Positions 1-8,910 are shown, counted from the stretch's first letter. The stretch: 64,000 bases of DNA from Arthrobacter woluwensis (GCF_030816155.1 NZ_JAUSXR010000001.1:744001-808000); one strand, 5' to 3'. Program-made: numbers and translations. The notes: generated by a model from the letters alone, not told the origin.

Positions 1-1548
1 GATCGAGCGGGCCATGACGGCCATGGCCGTGGAGTAGTGGATGCAGTACCCGCTCTTGGCCTCCAGGAACTTGCCCAGGACCTCCATCCCGGTGCCGTCG
101 TAGCGGTGTTCCGCCGGGGCGGTCACCGAGTAGGAGAAGCCGGGACCGCGCAGGAACCGCTGCAGGGCCACGGCCTTGTCGAACGGGGTGGTGGCGTTGC
201 GCGTGGCCTGCAGGGCCGTGTCCAGGATGGTGCGGGGCATGCTGGGTGGCAGTTCCATGAACTTGGCGAGGACCTGCTGGGGCGTGGTGGCGAGGGTCCG
301 GAGCTGTTCCGAGGTCCATTCCGGGTTATAGGAACGGACGGTGTAGACCTCGCCGGCGCTTGTGGAGTTCCCGCTGCGGCTGCGGACGGTGAGGTTGTTG
401 GGGTCGTAGCCCCAGTCGCCCCTGGCGCCCAGGACGCTCAACGGGTTCGTCACGAGCGGCAGGTACGGGCTCGTGAAGTCGTGGGTGCTGATCACCGTGG
501 TCGGGAATTTCGCCGCACCGACGGCTTCCGGCGCTATCTGCGTCCCGACGTCGTCGAACTGCAGGACGGTGCCGAGGTAGCCGCCGTTGTATTTCTCCGG
601 CTCCCAGCGGTCTCCGGAGAAGGAATCGATGGTGGTCAGCCGCAGATAGGGAGGCGAGGGTGCGTCGGTGAAGTAGCTGATGACGGTGCCCGTGCCCTGC
701 TGCCGGAGGTTGCTGCTGAGCGACAGCACCGGGTTCAGGCCGTTGCTCTTGCCGAGCGACCCCAGCCGGGAGCCCTGCGGGAAAAGGCCCTCGGTGAATC
801 CGGGCACGAGGGCCGGGACCACGAGTGCCATCGCGACCGCGGCCGATCCGAGCGCGGTGGCCCGGCCCAGTCCGCGGGAGGCGCTGTTCTGGGCGGCGCC
901 CCGCGCCTTCTCCGCCGGGTTCTCCGTCTCTTCGGCGGCACGCAGGGCGCGCCGCGAGACCGCGAGAAGGATCGTGAAGAAGAAGGCCGTCGCGGCGAAG
1001 GGCCAGGCGCCTACGCTCGTGTAGTTCAGCAGGGCCGGCACCAGCAGGACAGCGAGCGCCGGGCCCGCCGCCGCCAGAGGGTTCCGTGCCCGCACCACGA
1101 TCCAGTCGGTGAGCAGCACGAGCAGGCCCAGGCAGCCCGAGGTCAGAAAGGTGATCCCGGGCGCCGGGTTCACCGGCACGAACTCGTGCTCCACCGTGTT
1201 CCGGGCCTCGCCCAGGAGACTCCAGAAGCCGCCCCAGGCCGCAGGGCTCGGCAGGAGGCCGAGGAACGCCCGGTCGGCCAGGAAGAGCGCATTGAGGATC
1301 AGGCCGAGGGCGACGAGTCCCACCGCGTACGGGACCCAGGTGCTGCGGGTGAAGAACCGGGGGACGATGAGCGCCGTCCCGGTCACCTGGATCGCAACGA
1401 GGACGGGCAGGAACCAGGACCAGCCGTAGATGACCCCGGAGAGCCCGGCGGCGGCGGAGGCCAGCAGGGCGCAGACGCAGGCCATGACGGGAAGGAGGAT
1501 CGCGCCGAGGCGGCTCCGGGGCGGGGCGAGGTCCTTGGCCGTGCTCAT
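1..1548 (-). CDS. TgpA-like transmembrane transglutaminase (partial)
   Basis: Membrane-bound transglutaminase-like protein (DUF3488/TgpA type), last gene of the MoxR-DUF58-transglutaminase operon. The frame reads from an ATG at 1548 to the left edge without a stop, giving 516 codons, so the C-terminus is missing. The first ~230 residues are hydrophobic with about six membrane segments; the rest is extracytoplasmic and ends in the transglutaminase core, where SGYCIHYS carries the predicted nucleophile Cys at residue ~502. The start overlaps the DUF58 stop as ATGA, so translation is probably coupled. Family members act on cell-surface or periplasmic protein substrates as cysteine peptidases or transglutaminases; the substrate here is unknown. 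The catalytic His and Asp would lie outside the window. Confidence 0.85.
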   Translation of the reverse strand, partial: MSTAKDLAPPRSRLGAILLPVMACVCALLASAAAGLSGVIYGWSWFLPVLVAIQVTGTALIVPRFFTRSTWVPYAVGLVALGLILNALFLADRAFLGLLPSPAAWGGFWSLLGEARNTVEHEFVPVNPAPGITFLTSGCLGLLVLLTDWIVVRARNPLAAAGPALAVLLVPALLNYTSVGAWPFAATAFFFTILLAVSRRALRAAEETENPAEKARGAAQNSASRGLGRATALGSAAVAMALVVPALVPGFTEGLFPQGSRLGSLGKSNGLNPVLSLSSNLRQQGTGTVISYFTDAPSPPYLRLTTIDSFSGDRWEPEKYNGGYLGTVLQFDDVGTQIAPEAVGAAKFPTTVISTHDFTSPYLPLVTNPLSVLGARGDWGYDPNNLTVRSRSGNSTSAGEVYTVRSYNPEWTSEQLRTLATTPQQVLAKFMELPPSMPRTILDTALQATRNATTPFDKAVALQRFLRGPGFSYSVTAPAEHRYDGTGMEVLGKFLEAKSGYCIHYSTAMAVMARSI

Positions 1549-3053
1549 GGCCTGTCACCGCCGGACGCCGTGCTCCTGGCGGCGCTCGCCGTCGCTGCTG
1601 TCCTCGCTTCGGAACCGGGCTTACTGATACCGGGCTTGCCGGAGCCCGCCGACGGGCCCGCCCAGCGTTCCAGGAGCCGCGCCGCGGAATCGCCCGGGGA
1701 GGCCCACAGCACCCGCCAGCCTGCGGTCTCGAGCACGTCTCGCACTTCGGGGCCCGGGCTGACGGGCCAGCAGCTGATCACGGTCGCCTGCGGTGTTCCG
1801 CGCGAGCCTGCCCAGGACGCGGCCGTCCCGGCGCCGCTCAAGGTGCCGCTGACGAGGTTCCGCGCGTCGTCGAGCCCTAGGCGTCCCGTGAAGGCCACCA
1901 GCAGCCCGCCCGTCGCGGTGAGTGACAGCGGCGTGTGCTGCTCCGTCAGCTCGAGCGCGGCAAGGCACTCCGGCAGGAGTTCGGGGGCTTCCGCGGCGGC
2001 CATCGTCTCGAGTCCGGGATGCGGGGCGCTGCGGGACCGCTGGAAGGCGGGTTCTCCGGCGTGGTCCTGGAGGCGCAGTTCGTGGCCCAGTCCCGCGAGC
2101 CCCAGGGCGACCGCGAGGAACGTCCTGAGCTGCCATTCGAAGGAGACGGTGGTGCGCAGGGAGGCGGCGGCGCCGGGCACGGGGAACGGCGCGAGCTCGC
2201 CCCCGCTGTGGACGCCGGCGCGCTGATCCAGCACCAGCGTGATGCGGGGGAGCGCGCCGCCTTCCTCGTGCCGCACCATGAGCTCGCCGCGTCGCGCGGT
2301 CGAGGGCCAGTGGACCCTGCGCAGCGCATCGCCGTGCCGGTATTCGCGCACCATCACGTCGTTCTCGCTCGCACTCGCGACCCAGCTGGTCGTCTGGCTG
2401 CCGCCGACGCCGACACCGGCATGGCCCCGCAGCAGGTCCAGCAGCCCTGGCGAGAGTTCACCGGGGCGGGGGGTCACCAGAAGCTCGGTGCCCGGGTCCA
2501 CGGTGTGACGCTGCCAGGCCAGATCGAAGGGATCACGGAACTCCGCGGTGACCCCGCCCACGGGGAAGACGCCGCGATGCGGAGGGGCCACCCGGTATTC
2601 GTAGGCCGAGACGGGTCCGCCGCGCGCCGCGCGGGAGGGGTAGCGGAACCGCGGCGAGCCGCCGAGGTCAGCCGGCAGCTGTTCCACCATCGTCGATTCG
2701 ACCATCGACCCGCCGCCCGGCAGCCGGGCCCAGCGTGCCTTCCAGCCTGTGCGGCCCGGACCGCCCGGCACTCCGGCGGAGGCGCTGACGAAAAGGTGGA
2801 CGACCGTCGTCGTGCCCTCCTGCACCGGCAGTGGATGGAACTCCCGGCGCACGCGGAAGCGCTCGTGACGGCTGCGCACGCCCAGGACCGCCAGGACCGG
2901 CAGCGCCAGGAGGAAGACGGAGAGCGTGAGGAGATCGCGGCGGCCCAGGATCCAGGCCCCGGCTAGGCAGAGAAGGGCCACCAGCACGAAACCCAGCCCC
3001 CGGCGGGTGAGGAACTTCGTGGGGGACAGCCTGCTCAACGGCCCGGCGCTCAT
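1545..3053 (-). CDS. DUF58 domain membrane protein
   Basis: A 502-residue DUF58 protein. Residues ~20-60 form two membrane helices near the N-terminus. The conserved DUF58 core, YRHGDALRRVHW, lies in the middle of the protein and is followed by a segment resembling a degenerate von Willebrand A fold. The ATG at 3053 overlaps the MoxR stop (ATGA), and its own stop overlaps the transglutaminase start in the same way, so the three genes form one translationally coupled minus-strand unit. DUF58 proteins are usual partners of MoxR AAA ATPases and are thought to be remodelled by them; the biochemical role is unknown. The open frame continues far upstream of 3053, but that extension is antisense-like, arginine-rich and overlaps moxR. 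Confidence 0.85.
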   Translation of the reverse strand: MSAGPLSRLSPTKFLTRRGLGFVLVALLCLAGAWILGRRDLLTLSVFLLALPVLAVLGVRSRHERFRVRREFHPLPVQEGTTTVVHLFVSASAGVPGGPGRTGWKARWARLPGGGSMVESTMVEQLPADLGGSPRFRYPSRAARGGPVSAYEYRVAPPHRGVFPVGGVTAEFRDPFDLAWQRHTVDPGTELLVTPRPGELSPGLLDLLRGHAGVGVGGSQTTSWVASASENDVMVREYRHGDALRRVHWPSTARRGELMVRHEEGGALPRITLVLDQRAGVHSGGELAPFPVPGAAASLRTTVSFEWQLRTFLAVALGLAGLGHELRLQDHAGEPAFQRSRSAPHPGLETMAAAEAPELLPECLAALELTEQHTPLSLTATGGLLVAFTGRLGLDDARNLVSGTLSGAGTAASWAGSRGTPQATVISCWPVSPGPEVRDVLETAGWRVLWASPGDSAARLLERWAGPSAGSGKPGISKPGSEARTAATASAARSTASGGDRP

Positions 3054-4192
3054 GGCACCCGGGCCTGGTCTCCCGGCGGGGTGAAGCCTGCGGAGCTCAG
3101 GGACGGCCCGCCGGAGCCGGCGGGCGCGGACGAGGCGGCCCGGCGTGCGGCCTCGCGGGAGGCCGCGGTGTCCACGGGCAGGCGTTCCAGGATCCCGCCG
3201 AGAATGCTCGCCGCATCCTTGCCGTTCAGCACAGCGCGGCGGTCCAGCAGCAGCCGGTGGGCCAGGATGTCCTGCGCGACGACGGCGACGTCGTCCGGGA
3301 GCACGAACTCCTGTCCCGCGAGGGCCGCGTGCGCCTTGGCCGCCCTGAGGACGTGCAGCAGCGCGCGGGGGCTGGCTCCGAGGACGATGTCCGGATGGCT
3401 TCGCGTGGCCTGCCCCAGGTCCACCACGTACTCCTTGACCGGACCGGCGACATGGACCGCCTGGACGGTGGCGATCATGCGGCGCAGGAGGGCGGTGTCC
3501 ACCACGGGCCTCAGGTCGTTCAGGGGCGAACGGCCCTGGTGCGCCTCCAGCATGTCGAGTTCGGCGGCGCGATCCGGATACCCCATGGAGATCCGGGCCA
3601 TGAAGCGGTCCCGCTGAGCCTCGGGGAGGGGGAAGGTGCCCTCCATCTCCACCGGGTTCTGGGTGGCGAGCACCATGAACGGCGAGCCCAGCGGGTACAC
3701 CTGGCCGTCGACGCTGACCTGGCTCTCCTCCATGCATTCGAGCAGGGCGGACTGCGTCTTGGCGGAGGCGCGGTTGATCTCGTCGCCGATCACCAGATTC
3801 GCGAACACGGGCCCCGGGCGGAACTCGAATTCCCCGCTGGCCTGGTTGTACATGGACACGCCCGTCACGTCGGACGGGAGCAGATCCGGGGTGAATTGGA
3901 TGCGGGAGACACTGCCGTGAATGGCCCGGGCGAGCGTCTTGGCCAGCATGGTCTTGCCGACGCCGGGGACGTCCTCCAGCAGCAGGTGGCCCTGGGCCAG
4001 GAGCACCATGAGAGCGGTCCGGGCGGTTTCCTGCTTGCCGTCGATCACCCCGTTGACCGCGTCGAGGATCGCCCGCGCGGCCGAGGAGAACACCTCGGCG
4101 GACAAGGGTTCGGGAGCCGCCTGCTGGGAGCCGGGCAGCCCTGTGGCGACCCCGCCCGGGCCTGCGCCCTCGATGAAACCCGGATCTGACAC
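3050..4192 (-). CDS. MoxR family AAA+ ATPase
   Basis: AAA+ ATPase of the MoxR subfamily, 380 residues with the start chosen here. Motifs are clear: Walker A GVGKTM in LLLEDVPGVGKTM, Walker B VIGDEINRA, and the MoxR sensor stretch ATQNPVEMEGTFPLPEAQ with the following arginine finger region. MoxR proteins are chaperone-like and usually pair with DUF58/VWA proteins, encoded directly downstream. The frame opens at a GTG at 4210, but AAGGAGAGG just after that codon is an ideal ribosome site for a second GTG at 4192, so I start there. It is the first gene of the operon; its promoter should lie in the intergenic region that also holds a 70-bp palindromic repeat. Confidence 0.88.
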   Translation of the reverse strand: MSDPGFIEGAGPGGVATGLPGSQQAAPEPLSAEVFSSAARAILDAVNGVIDGKQETARTALMVLLAQGHLLLEDVPGVGKTMLAKTLARAIHGSVSRIQFTPDLLPSDVTGVSMYNQASGEFEFRPGPVFANLVIGDEINRASAKTQSALLECMEESQVSVDGQVYPLGSPFMVLATQNPVEMEGTFPLPEAQRDRFMARISMGYPDRAAELDMLEAHQGRSPLNDLRPVVDTALLRRMIATVQAVHVAGPVKEYVVDLGQATRSHPDIVLGASPRALLHVLRAAKAHAALAGQEFVLPDDVAVVAQDILAHRLLLDRRAVLNGKDAASILGGILERLPVDTAASREAARRAASSAPAGSGGPSLSSAGFTPPGDQARVP

Positions 4193-4329
4193 GACCGACC
4201 TCTCCTTCACTCGGCGCGAGCCCCCAAAAGCCGAGTCTGACGTGGTGTAACGTGGCTCACTTCCTCACAGCCTACTCATCGCGGCGACCACGTCATAGGG
4301 TGGCGGGTCGCGGCGGGCCCTCGCACCCG

Positions 4330-4399
4330 ATCGACTGCTCCACAGGAGGCCGTTTTCGGCCGTTTCCGGCCCGGAACGGCATCGTATGGAGCAGTCGAT
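4330..4399. repeat. 70-bp palindromic repeat, copy 1
   Basis: Perfect 13-bp arms ATCGACTGCTCCA (4330-4342) and TGGAGCAGTCGAT (4387-4399) enclose an imperfectly paired interior. A second element of exactly the same length with the same arms and a shared CCGTTTTC interior block lies at 10946-11015. This copy sits between the divergent moxR and tatD genes and has no T-tract. The rest of the 309-base gap (4193-4501) holds only the probable tatD -10 box. Confidence 0.8.
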
Positions 4400-4489
4400 G
4401 GGGAAGTGCGGGGAAGTGGGGGAGGTCGGGGGAAGTGGGGTGCAAGCCTCGGAAGCGGGGCCCGTCGGGTCCCGGGTGCGGGTGCGTAT

Positions 4490-4495
4490 TACGCT
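4490..4495 (+). promoter_or_regulatory. Probable -10 box of tatD (leaderless)
   Basis: TACGCT ends 6 nt before the tatD ATG and no Shine-Dalgarno sequence is present, so transcription probably starts at or next to the start codon. The same spacing occurs upstream of ksgA, pth, the gene at 17242 and the regulator at 13382. Confidence 0.5.
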
Positions 4496-4501
4496 GGAAT
4501 C

Positions 4502-5452
4502 ATGTGTGCTCCCGAGACCCCGTTCGCTTACCGCCGCCCCGAGGAAGCCCCGGAAAACCGGCAGGACGGACCCGCGGATTCGGTGCGGTCCACCAAGGAT
4601 GAGGCCGGCCGCAAGCGGAAGCTGGAATATCCTCCAGCGCCGGAACCGCTGAGGGTCCCGGTCATGGACAACCACACCCATCTGAACTTCCGGGACGGCC
4701 TCGTGGAGGTCTCGGTGAAGGACGCTCTCGACGCCGCCGAGGCCGTGGGAGTCAAAGCGGCCGTGCAGGTCGCTTGTGATCTGGAATCCGCGCGCTTCAC
4801 GGTCCGGGCGCTGGACGAGGACCGCCGCCTCCTGGGCGCCCTGGCCATTCATCCGAACGACGCCCCGCTGTACGCGGCTCGCGGCGAGCTGGAGGACGCG
4901 CTGCAGGAGATCGAGGATCTCGCGGCCCATCCTCGCGTGCGGGGGATCGGCGAGACCGGCCTGGACTACTTCCGCACCCAGGGGGAGGAGGAACAGGCCA
5001 TTCAGCACTACTCCTTCCGCCGTCACATCGACATCGCGCGGCGGCTCGGCCTCACGCTGCAGATCCACGACCGGGACGCGCACGACGACGTCGTCCGGAT
5101 CCTGCTCGAGGAGGAGCAGCCGGAGCGCGTGGTCTTCCATTGCTTCTCCGGCGACGAGAAGCTCGCGGCCATCTGCAACGAGCACGGGTGGTACATGTCC
5201 TTCGCCGGGCCGGTCGGATTCAAGGCGAACGGGCACCTGCGGGACGCCCTCAGGACGGCCCGCCGGGACCTGATCATGGTCGAGACGGATTCGCCGTTCC
5301 TGACCCCTCATCCGTACCGCGGGCGGCCCAACGCGAGCTACATGATCCCGTACACGATGCGGTCCATGGCGGAAGCTCTGGAGACTGATCTCGATGAATT
5401 GTGCGCCGACGTCGCGCGCAACACGGAAGCCGCGTACGGCAGCTGGGACTGA
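4502..5452 (+). CDS. tatD: TatD family metal-dependent hydrolase / DNase
   Basis: 316-residue TatD-type amidohydrolase, a metal-dependent nuclease of the TIM-barrel superfamily. Metal-site motifs are in order: DNHTHL near residue 56, GETGLDY, IHDRDAHD, FHCFSG, and ETDSPFLTPHPYRG near the C-terminus. The barrel is preceded by a ~50-residue charged, poorly conserved N-terminal extension. The ATG at 4502 is preferred because a -10-like TACGCT lies 6 nt upstream; the open frame begins earlier but that part is low-complexity Gly/Arg. tatD stands directly ahead of rpfB, ksgA and ispE, an order widely kept in actinobacteria. Bases 4565-4588, in the N-terminal extension, resemble the palindrome at 34914. 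Confidence 0.88.
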   Translation: MCAPETPFAYRRPEEAPENRQDGPADSVRSTKDEAGRKRKLEYPPAPEPLRVPVMDNHTHLNFRDGLVEVSVKDALDAAEAVGVKAAVQVACDLESARFTVRALDEDRRLLGALAIHPNDAPLYAARGELEDALQEIEDLAAHPRVRGIGETGLDYFRTQGEEEQAIQHYSFRRHIDIARRLGLTLQIHDRDAHDDVVRILLEEEQPERVVFHCFSGDEKLAAICNEHGWYMSFAGPVGFKANGHLRDALRTARRDLIMVETDSPFLTPHPYRGRPNASYMIPYTMRSMAEALETDLDELCADVARNTEAAYGSWD

Positions 5453-5492
5453 GTCCCGAACTGCGCGCTGAGCTGGGCTGACATTGTGAAGC

Positions 5493-5513
5493 CGCGCCCG
5501 CGCCACGGGCGCG
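5493..5513 (+). terminator. Possible tatD terminator hairpin
   Basis: CGCGCCC (5493-5499) and GGGCGCG (5507-5513) pair over a 7-nt loop about 40 nt after the tatD stop. There is no T-tract, so the call is tentative. Confidence 0.35.
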
Positions 5514-5572
5514 TACCGTACCCGACGGGCGGGATCTGCGCGACTCCGCGTGTCGCGGACGGCCTTCAGGGC

Positions 5573-5602
5573 TTGGCTGTTTTATAACGCTTCGGTTACA
5601 GT
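5573..5602 (+). promoter_or_regulatory. Candidate upstream rpfB promoter
   Basis: TTGGCT (5573-5578) and TACAGT (5597-5602), 18 nt apart, fit a sigma-A-like promoter. The spacer is unusually AT-rich (TTTTATAACG) for this genome. A transcript from here would have a ~150-nt leader before the chosen rpfB start. The remainder of the 309-base gap 5453-5761 is GC-rich and shows no other gene. Confidence 0.45.
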
Positions 5603-5747
5603 GGATGACAGATAGCCGGGGTCGGGGAAGGCCTGCGGACGAATGACACTTCGTTGTGAACCATGGACACCCGTGTGCCGAGAGGCCCCGGGCGCCCATC
5701 AGGCCTTGCCTTGCGAGGCCCCTGTTCCCCGTGCCCGGACGCACCAG

Positions 5748-5753
5748 TAGTTT
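5748..5753 (+). promoter_or_regulatory. Candidate proximal -10 box of rpfB
   Basis: TAGTTT ends 8 nt before the GTG chosen as the rpfB start, and no Shine-Dalgarno site is visible. This fits a leaderless transcript from a second promoter and supports the GTG over the upstream ATG at 5663. Confidence 0.4.
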
Positions 5754-5761
5754 GGGTAGTA

Positions 5762-6919
5762 GTGAACAAAATCTTCGCAACTGACGGAAAGATCAGTCCC
5801 GTCAAGGTGGGCGTCCAGCTCGCGGTGATCCTGGCCTTGGTCGGAGGCCTCCTGGCCTTCGTGGTCAACAACAAGACCGTGAAAATCAACCTCGACGGCC
5901 GTGTCAGCTCCGTCCAGACCTTCGGCGGCAACGTCGAGCAGGTCGTGAAGAGCGCCAACATCGACATCGCCGACAAGGACAAGGTGGTTCCCGCGCTGAA
6001 CAGCGGCGTGCAGGACGGCACCGAAGTCCGGATCAACCGCTCCAAGGCGGTCTCCGTGGTCGTGGACGGTGCGGCGCGTGAGGTCGACACCCACGAGAGC
6101 ACCGTCGCCGGCCTGATCAAGGAACTCGGCGTGAAGGACACCTCCCGCGTGTCGCTCCCGGCCGACGCCACCCTCGACGTCAAGGGCACCAGCCTCACCA
6201 TCTCCACCCCCAAGAAGGTCAACCTGATCGTCCGCGGCAAGGGCAGCAAGCTGACCACCACCGCCGCCACGGTCGGCGACGTCCTCAAGGAAGCCAAGGT
6301 CGTCCTCGGCAAGAACGACGTCTCGGCCCTCCCGGCCACCGCTCCGGTGACCGCGAACATGACCGTCAAGGTCAGCAACATCGACAAGAGCCGCACGGCC
6401 ACCGTGAAGGAAGCGATTCCGTTCGACGTGGTCAAGACCGATTCCGCCAAGCTCGACAAGGGCGTGGAGAAGGTCACCACCGAGGGCGTGGCCGGTTCGG
6501 TCGAGAAGACCTTCCGCCTCGTGATCGTGGACGGCAAGGAAGCGACCCGCACCCTGGTCACCAGCAAGGTCACGGCCGAGCCCGTGACGCAGCGTGTGGA
6601 GGTCGGCACCAAGGAAGCCCCCGTGGCTCCCGCCACCCCGGCCGCGTCCAACACCGGCGCCGCGGCTCCGGCCACGGTGAACGCCGGCATGTGGGACCGC
6701 ATCGCCCAGTGTGAGTCGACCGGCAACTGGTCCATCAACACCGGCAACGGCTACTACGGTGGCCTGCAGTTCGACATCGGGACCTGGCTCGGCGCCGGCG
6801 GCGGCGCGTACGCCCCGAATGCCAGCCTCGCCACCCGCGAGCAGCAGATCGACATCGCCAACCGCGTGTACGCCGAGCGCGGACTGTCCCCCTGGGGCTG
6901 CGCCTGGGCCGCCGGATAA
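5762..6919 (+). CDS. rpfB: Resuscitation-promoting factor RpfB
   Basis: 385-residue secreted or membrane-anchored peptidoglycan-cleaving resuscitation factor. Order: short cytoplasmic N-terminus, one membrane/signal helix (residues ~14-34), DUF348 ubiquitin-like repeats (~38-220), a G5 domain (~230-295), an Ala/Pro linker and the C-terminal Rpf lysozyme-like domain (~310-385). The Rpf domain has the catalytic Glu in QCESTGNW and the paired Cys in QCES and PWGC. This matches RpfB, which acts with cell-wall endopeptidases to restart growth of dormant cells. The frame opens at an ATG at 5663, but its first 33 residues are Pro/Gly/Arg-rich and would sit ahead of the signal anchor. The GTG at 5762 gives a normal RpfB start. 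A strong hairpin follows the stop. Confidence 0.9.
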   Translation: MNKIFATDGKISPVKVGVQLAVILALVGGLLAFVVNNKTVKINLDGRVSSVQTFGGNVEQVVKSANIDIADKDKVVPALNSGVQDGTEVRINRSKAVSVVVDGAAREVDTHESTVAGLIKELGVKDTSRVSLPADATLDVKGTSLTISTPKKVNLIVRGKGSKLTTTAATVGDVLKEAKVVLGKNDVSALPATAPVTANMTVKVSNIDKSRTATVKEAIPFDVVKTDSAKLDKGVEKVTTEGVAGSVEKTFRLVIVDGKEATRTLVTSKVTAEPVTQRVEVGTKEAPVAPATPAASNTGAAAPATVNAGMWDRIAQCESTGNWSINTGNGYYGGLQFDIGTWLGAGGGAYAPNASLATREQQIDIANRVYAERGLSPWGCAWAAG

Positions 6920-6944
6920 GCGGCGCTCCTTTTACCAGCTGAAC

Positions 6945-6988
6945 GACGGCGGCCGGTGACCTCCCCACGGAGGTCACCGGCCGCCGTC
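6945..6988 (+). terminator. rpfB terminator
   Basis: A perfect 20-bp stem (6945-6964 with 6969-6988) closes on a 4-nt loop 26 nt after the rpfB stop. There is no strong T-tract, as is common for actinobacterial terminators. Confidence 0.75.
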
Positions 6989-7033
6989 GTCGTGTGTGAA
7001 GAACGGGGCCGCGGGCTGTGACCGCCGGGTCGG

Positions 7034-7039
7034 TAGGAT
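7034..7039 (+). promoter_or_regulatory. Probable -10 box of ksgA (leaderless)
   Basis: TAGGAT ends 6 nt before the ksgA GTG and there is no ribosome-binding site. It lies downstream of the rpfB terminator, so ksgA and ispE probably have their own promoter. Confidence 0.5.
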
Positions 7040-7045
7040 TGTCGG

Positions 7046-7939
7046 GTGAGTGATGCACCCCAGAACCCCGACGCCGCGACGAACCCCACCCCGTTGCTGG
7101 GCGCCGCGGACATCCGCCGTCTGGCCGAGGAGCTCGGCGTCCGGCCCACCAAGACGCTGGGGCAGAACTTCGTGATCGATGGGAACACCATCCGCCGGAT
7201 CGTGGCCGCCGCCGAACTGGACCCGTCGGAGACCGTGCTGGAGGTCGGCCCGGGCCTCGGCAGCCTGACCCTGGGCCTCCTGGACGCCGCCGCCCACGTG
7301 GTGGCCGTGGAGATCGACCCGGTCCTGGCGGGACGTCTGCCCACCACCGTGGAGGAATTCCGGCCGGGCGCGGCCGAGCGCTTCACCCTCATCAACCAGG
7401 ACGCTCTCAAGGTCACCGAGCTGCCGCATCAGCCGACCGCCGTCGTCGCCAATCTGCCCTACAACGTCGCGGTGCCCGTGGTGCTCCACCTCCTGGAACA
7501 CTTCCCGACCATCCGCCACGGTCTGGTCATGGTGCAGGACGAGGTGGCGGACCGCCTCGCCGCAGGACCCGGCTCCAAGATCTACGGTGTGCCGTCGGTC
7601 AAGGCCGCCTGGTACGGCACCATGCGCAAGGCGGGGGTGATCGGGATGAACGTCTTCTGGCCGGCGCCGAAGATCCACTCCGGACTGGTCGCCTTCGAGC
7701 GCTACGAGGAGGAGACCACGTCCCGCGCCAGCCGCGAGGAGGTCTTCGCCGTGATCGACGCGGCCTTCGCGCAGCGCCGCAAGACCCTCCGCGCCGCGCT
7801 GTCGGGCTGGGCCGGAAACGGCGCCGAGGCGGAACGCTATCTCCACCTGGCGGGCGTCGATCCGAGCGCCCGCGGAGAAACCCTGGACATCGGCGCCTTC
7901 ACCCGCATCGCCGAGGCCCGGATCCCTCTGGAGGCCTGA
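7046..7939 (+). CDS. rsmA: 16S rRNA dimethyladenosine transferase KsgA/RsmA
   Basis: 297-residue methyltransferase that dimethylates the two adjacent adenines of the 3'-terminal helix of 16S rRNA during 30S maturation. Visible motifs: GQNFVID near residue 40, the S-adenosylmethionine loop [10 protein letters not shown] from residue 66, acidic VEIDP, and catalytic NLPYN at 136-140. Length is normal for the family. The GTG start follows a TAGGAT box with no Shine-Dalgarno site. ispE begins 2 nt after the stop, so the two are co-transcribed, as in other actinobacteria. Confidence 0.95.
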   Translation: MSDAPQNPDAATNPTPLLGAADIRRLAEELGVRPTKTLGQNFVIDGNTIRRIVAAAELDPSETVLEVGPGLGSLTLGLLDAAAHVVAVEIDPVLAGRLPTTVEEFRPGAAERFTLINQDALKVTELPHQPTAVVANLPYNVAVPVVLHLLEHFPTIRHGLVMVQDEVADRLAAGPGSKIYGVPSVKAAWYGTMRKAGVIGMNVFWPAPKIHSGLVAFERYEEETTSRASREEVFAVIDAAFAQRRKTLRAALSGWAGNGAEAERYLHLAGVDPSARGETLDIGAFTRIAEARIPLEA

Positions 7940-7941
7940 GG

Positions 7942-8875
7942 ATGCGCCGCGGCAACTCCGTGACGGCCTCCGCGCCGGGGAAGATCAACGTCCTCCCTGC
8001 ACGTCGGCCCGCTGCGGGAGGACGGATATCACTCCCTGGCGAGCGTCTTCCTCGCGGTGTCGCTCCGGGAAGAGGTGCGGGCCTCGTTCCTGGACGAGCC
8101 AGGCATCCAGGTGGTCCTCTCACCGGACAGCACGCTCGACGTGGACCCGGAGACCATCCCCCTGGACGCCCGGAACCTGGTGTACCGCGCGGCCGCGCTC
8201 CTCGCCTCGCACTGCGGCCTGGAACCCGCCGTGCGCCTGGAGATCGTGAAACGGGTCCCGGTCGCGGGCGGCATGGCGGGAGGATCCGCCGACGCCGCCG
8301 CCGCGCTCGTGGCCTGCAACGCGCTGTGGGAGTGCGGGCTGAGCCGGGAGGAACTGGCCGCCCTGGGAAGCCGGCTCGGGGCGGACGTGCCCTTCTGCCT
8401 TCTCGGCGGAGCCGCGGTGGGCCTGGGCGTGGGCGATGAACTTACCACGGCCCTGGTGCACGGCGAACTCCACTGGGTGGTGGTCCCGGCCGCGTTCGGG
8501 CTCTCCACTCCTGAGGTGTTCGGTCGTCTCGACGCTCTCCGCGAGGCCGAAGGCTATGCCGCGCCGGAGCCTGACTCCGTGGACGCCGCGATCCTGGCGG
8601 CCCTGCGCACCCCGGACAGCCATGTGCTGTCCACGCTCATGGTCAACGACCTCCAGCGGGCCGCGCTGGACCTGGCCCCTGAACTGCGCGACGTGCTCGG
8701 CCTGGGGGAGTCCCTGGGCGCCCTCGCGGGGATCGTGTCCGGCTCCGGCCCTACGGTCGCGTTCCTCTGCGAGGATACGACGGCGGCCCGCGCTCTCGCG
8801 GACGGCTTCAGCCACCGCGGCCTGGGGTCCTTCGTGCTCACGGCGCCGTCGCCGGGAGCCTACGTGCACCAATGA
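7942..8875 (+). CDS. ispE: IspE, 4-diphosphocytidyl-2-C-methyl-D-erythritol kinase, frame broken
   Basis: GHMP kinase of the MEP isoprenoid pathway, phosphorylating CDP-methylerythritol. The N-terminus from the ATG at 7942 reads VTASAPGKINV, the family start. The expected continuation LHVGPLREDGYHSLASVF is in the +1 frame from 7997. Removing one C from the run at 7995-7997 (CCTCCCTGC) restores a continuous ~310-residue protein. The rest is intact, including the ATP loop PVAGGMAGGSADAAAAL and the C-terminal GSGPTVAF. As given, the sequence supports only a truncated product from 8057. Because the MEP pathway is normally essential in these bacteria, a sequencing error is likelier than a dead gene; a real mutation cannot be excluded. 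Confidence 0.85.
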
Positions 8876-8881
8876 GCACAT

Positions 8882-8910
8882 GCACCCTTGAGTAAAGGCA
8901 CCCTTGAGTA
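8882..8910. repeat. Tandem 13-bp direct repeat
   Basis: GCACCCTTGAGTA occurs at 8882-8894 and again at 8898-8910, a 16-bp period, just after the ispE stop. The 190-base gap to the ABC-F gene also holds a possible -10 box, TACGAT at 8957-8962. The function of the repeat is unknown. Confidence 0.6.

Noticed and set aside
1109..2966. Plus-strand open frames opposite the transglutaminase and DUF58 genes
   Set aside because: Shadow frames; the minus-strand genes have domain motifs and coupled ATGA junctions.
5603..5761. ydaO (c-di-AMP) riboswitch upstream of rpfB
   Set aside because: Expected from other actinobacterial rpf genes, but the conserved GGGGGAACC and GGGGTGAA-type blocks are not present; only loosely similar G-rich stretches are seen.
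5663..5761. Upstream ATG as the rpfB start
   Set aside because: It would put 33 Pro/Gly/Arg-rich residues ahead of the signal anchor and has no ribosome site.
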